NCBI GenBank assembly: GCA_020200675.1 | Contig: JAIVIG010000193.1 | Span: 1-5,803, forward strand | DNA: 5,803 bases | Origin: Actinomycetota bacterium | GTDB taxonomy: Bacteria; Actinomycetota; Rubrobacteria; Rubrobacterales; Rubrobacteraceae | Reading direction: 5' to 3' | Shown: positions 5,556-5,803 of the stretch, in pieces | Position numbering within the stretch: the first letter of the stretch is position 1 | Layout of the letters: each line of letters starts with the position of its first letter | Made by a program: the position numbers and the translations under genes | Notes under the pieces: generated by a model | Told to the model about the DNA's origin: nothing | The model's input: the letters and a program-made list of their open reading frames with translations, nothing else | Databases searched by the model: none

Positions 5556-5647
5556 ACTCCCACTTGGTTACTTTAAGTAATTAAGACAGAAAAAGAGGTG
5601 TTTGCAAAACTGCGGAAGGCCAAATTTATGCCCTATGTAAGGGCTGG
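5556..5647. other. Upstream region of the intact sulfatase
   Basis: This AT-richer non-coding stretch contains the palindrome TTACTT-T-AAGTAA (5568-5580), a candidate operator. It also contains the hairpin GCCCT-ATGTA-AGGGC (5630-5644). On the minus strand that hairpin is followed by ATAAATTT and could end a transcript arriving from beyond the window. A weak minus-strand promoter candidate, TTGCAA then TTAATT 17 bp on, starts near 5613. None of these is strong. Confidence 0.3.
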
Positions 5648-5803
5648 TTTCCGAGAAGAAGCGAGCCTGTTGAAAAAGTCAGTTGGAGGACCATAGATAG
5701 ATTTAAATCGGGCTCAGAGGCCTCAAAAATGGCGCCATTGGGACTAAAGAGAGGCTCAGAAGCGGGTGCCGTAGGGGTATGTGTCCTGTCAAGTGTGTAA
5801 ATC
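5648..5803. mobile_element. MITE-like element, copy D (left part; reaches the window end)
   Basis: The left arm TTTCCGAGAAG (5648-5658) and inner repeat AGCCTGTTGAAAAAGTC (5664-5680) match the other copies in sequence and spacing. The interior keeps AAATCGGGCT (5705-5714) followed by AGAGGCCTC. It diverges from about 5735 onward. No right inner repeat is visible before the window ends. In a unit the size of copies B or C it should have appeared. The right half is therefore decayed or replaced, or the copy is longer and ends outside. Confidence 0.6.

Overview
The window carries four protein-coding loci. All four look like ordinary bacterial chromosomal or accessory genes, and every gap between them is occupied by short non-coding repeats. 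The sulfatases are lipoproteins with the LCCPSRATILTG signature. Together with the SnoaL-like ester cyclase and the GC-leaning coding bias, this suggests a Gram-positive, actinobacterial host, with a Rubrobacter-like organism as my best guess. That assignment rests on protein resemblance only and is not secure.

Layout, left to right. (1) Positions 57-84 hold a 28-bp palindrome, followed by a minus-strand metallo-beta-lactamase-fold hydrolase (123-1082) and, at 1185-1212, a second 28-bp palindrome that matches the first at 25 of 28 positions in inverted orientation. (2) MITE-like element A (1249-1450) is followed by a strong terminator hairpin and a minus-strand SnoaL-like ester cyclase (1517-1951) with a textbook ribosome binding site. 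(3) An inverted repeat TTGACAA/TTGTCAA (1999-2030) and MITE-like element B (2069-2257) follow. (4) A leader with a terminator-like hairpin precedes a plus-strand sulfatase lipoprotein gene. This gene is broken by an internal deletion and frameshift (2390-3734). (5) Element C (about 3806-3979) sits between the two convergent sulfatase genes. (6) An intact minus-strand sulfatase lipoprotein gene (4068 to 5555 or 5522) follows. (7) Element D (5648 onward) is cut by the window end.

How it fits together. The genes do not form an operon: each has its own intergenic region and they face different ways. The two sulfatases are diverged paralogues facing each other across element C. The intact one should be an exported, membrane-anchored sulfate-ester hydrolase that needs formylglycine maturation by an enzyme not encoded here.

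The most noteworthy observations are: a dense family of about 190-bp nested inverted-repeat elements, one in each gap between genes; the palindrome pair bracketing the metallo-hydrolase gene; and the fact that both sulfatase genes have a near-cognate codon (ACG or ATT) at the same place after a conserved GGAGAC, exactly where a normal lipoprotein signal peptide should begin. I see no CRISPR array, tRNA, rRNA or transposase gene. I see nothing that amounts to a clear new multi-gene system.
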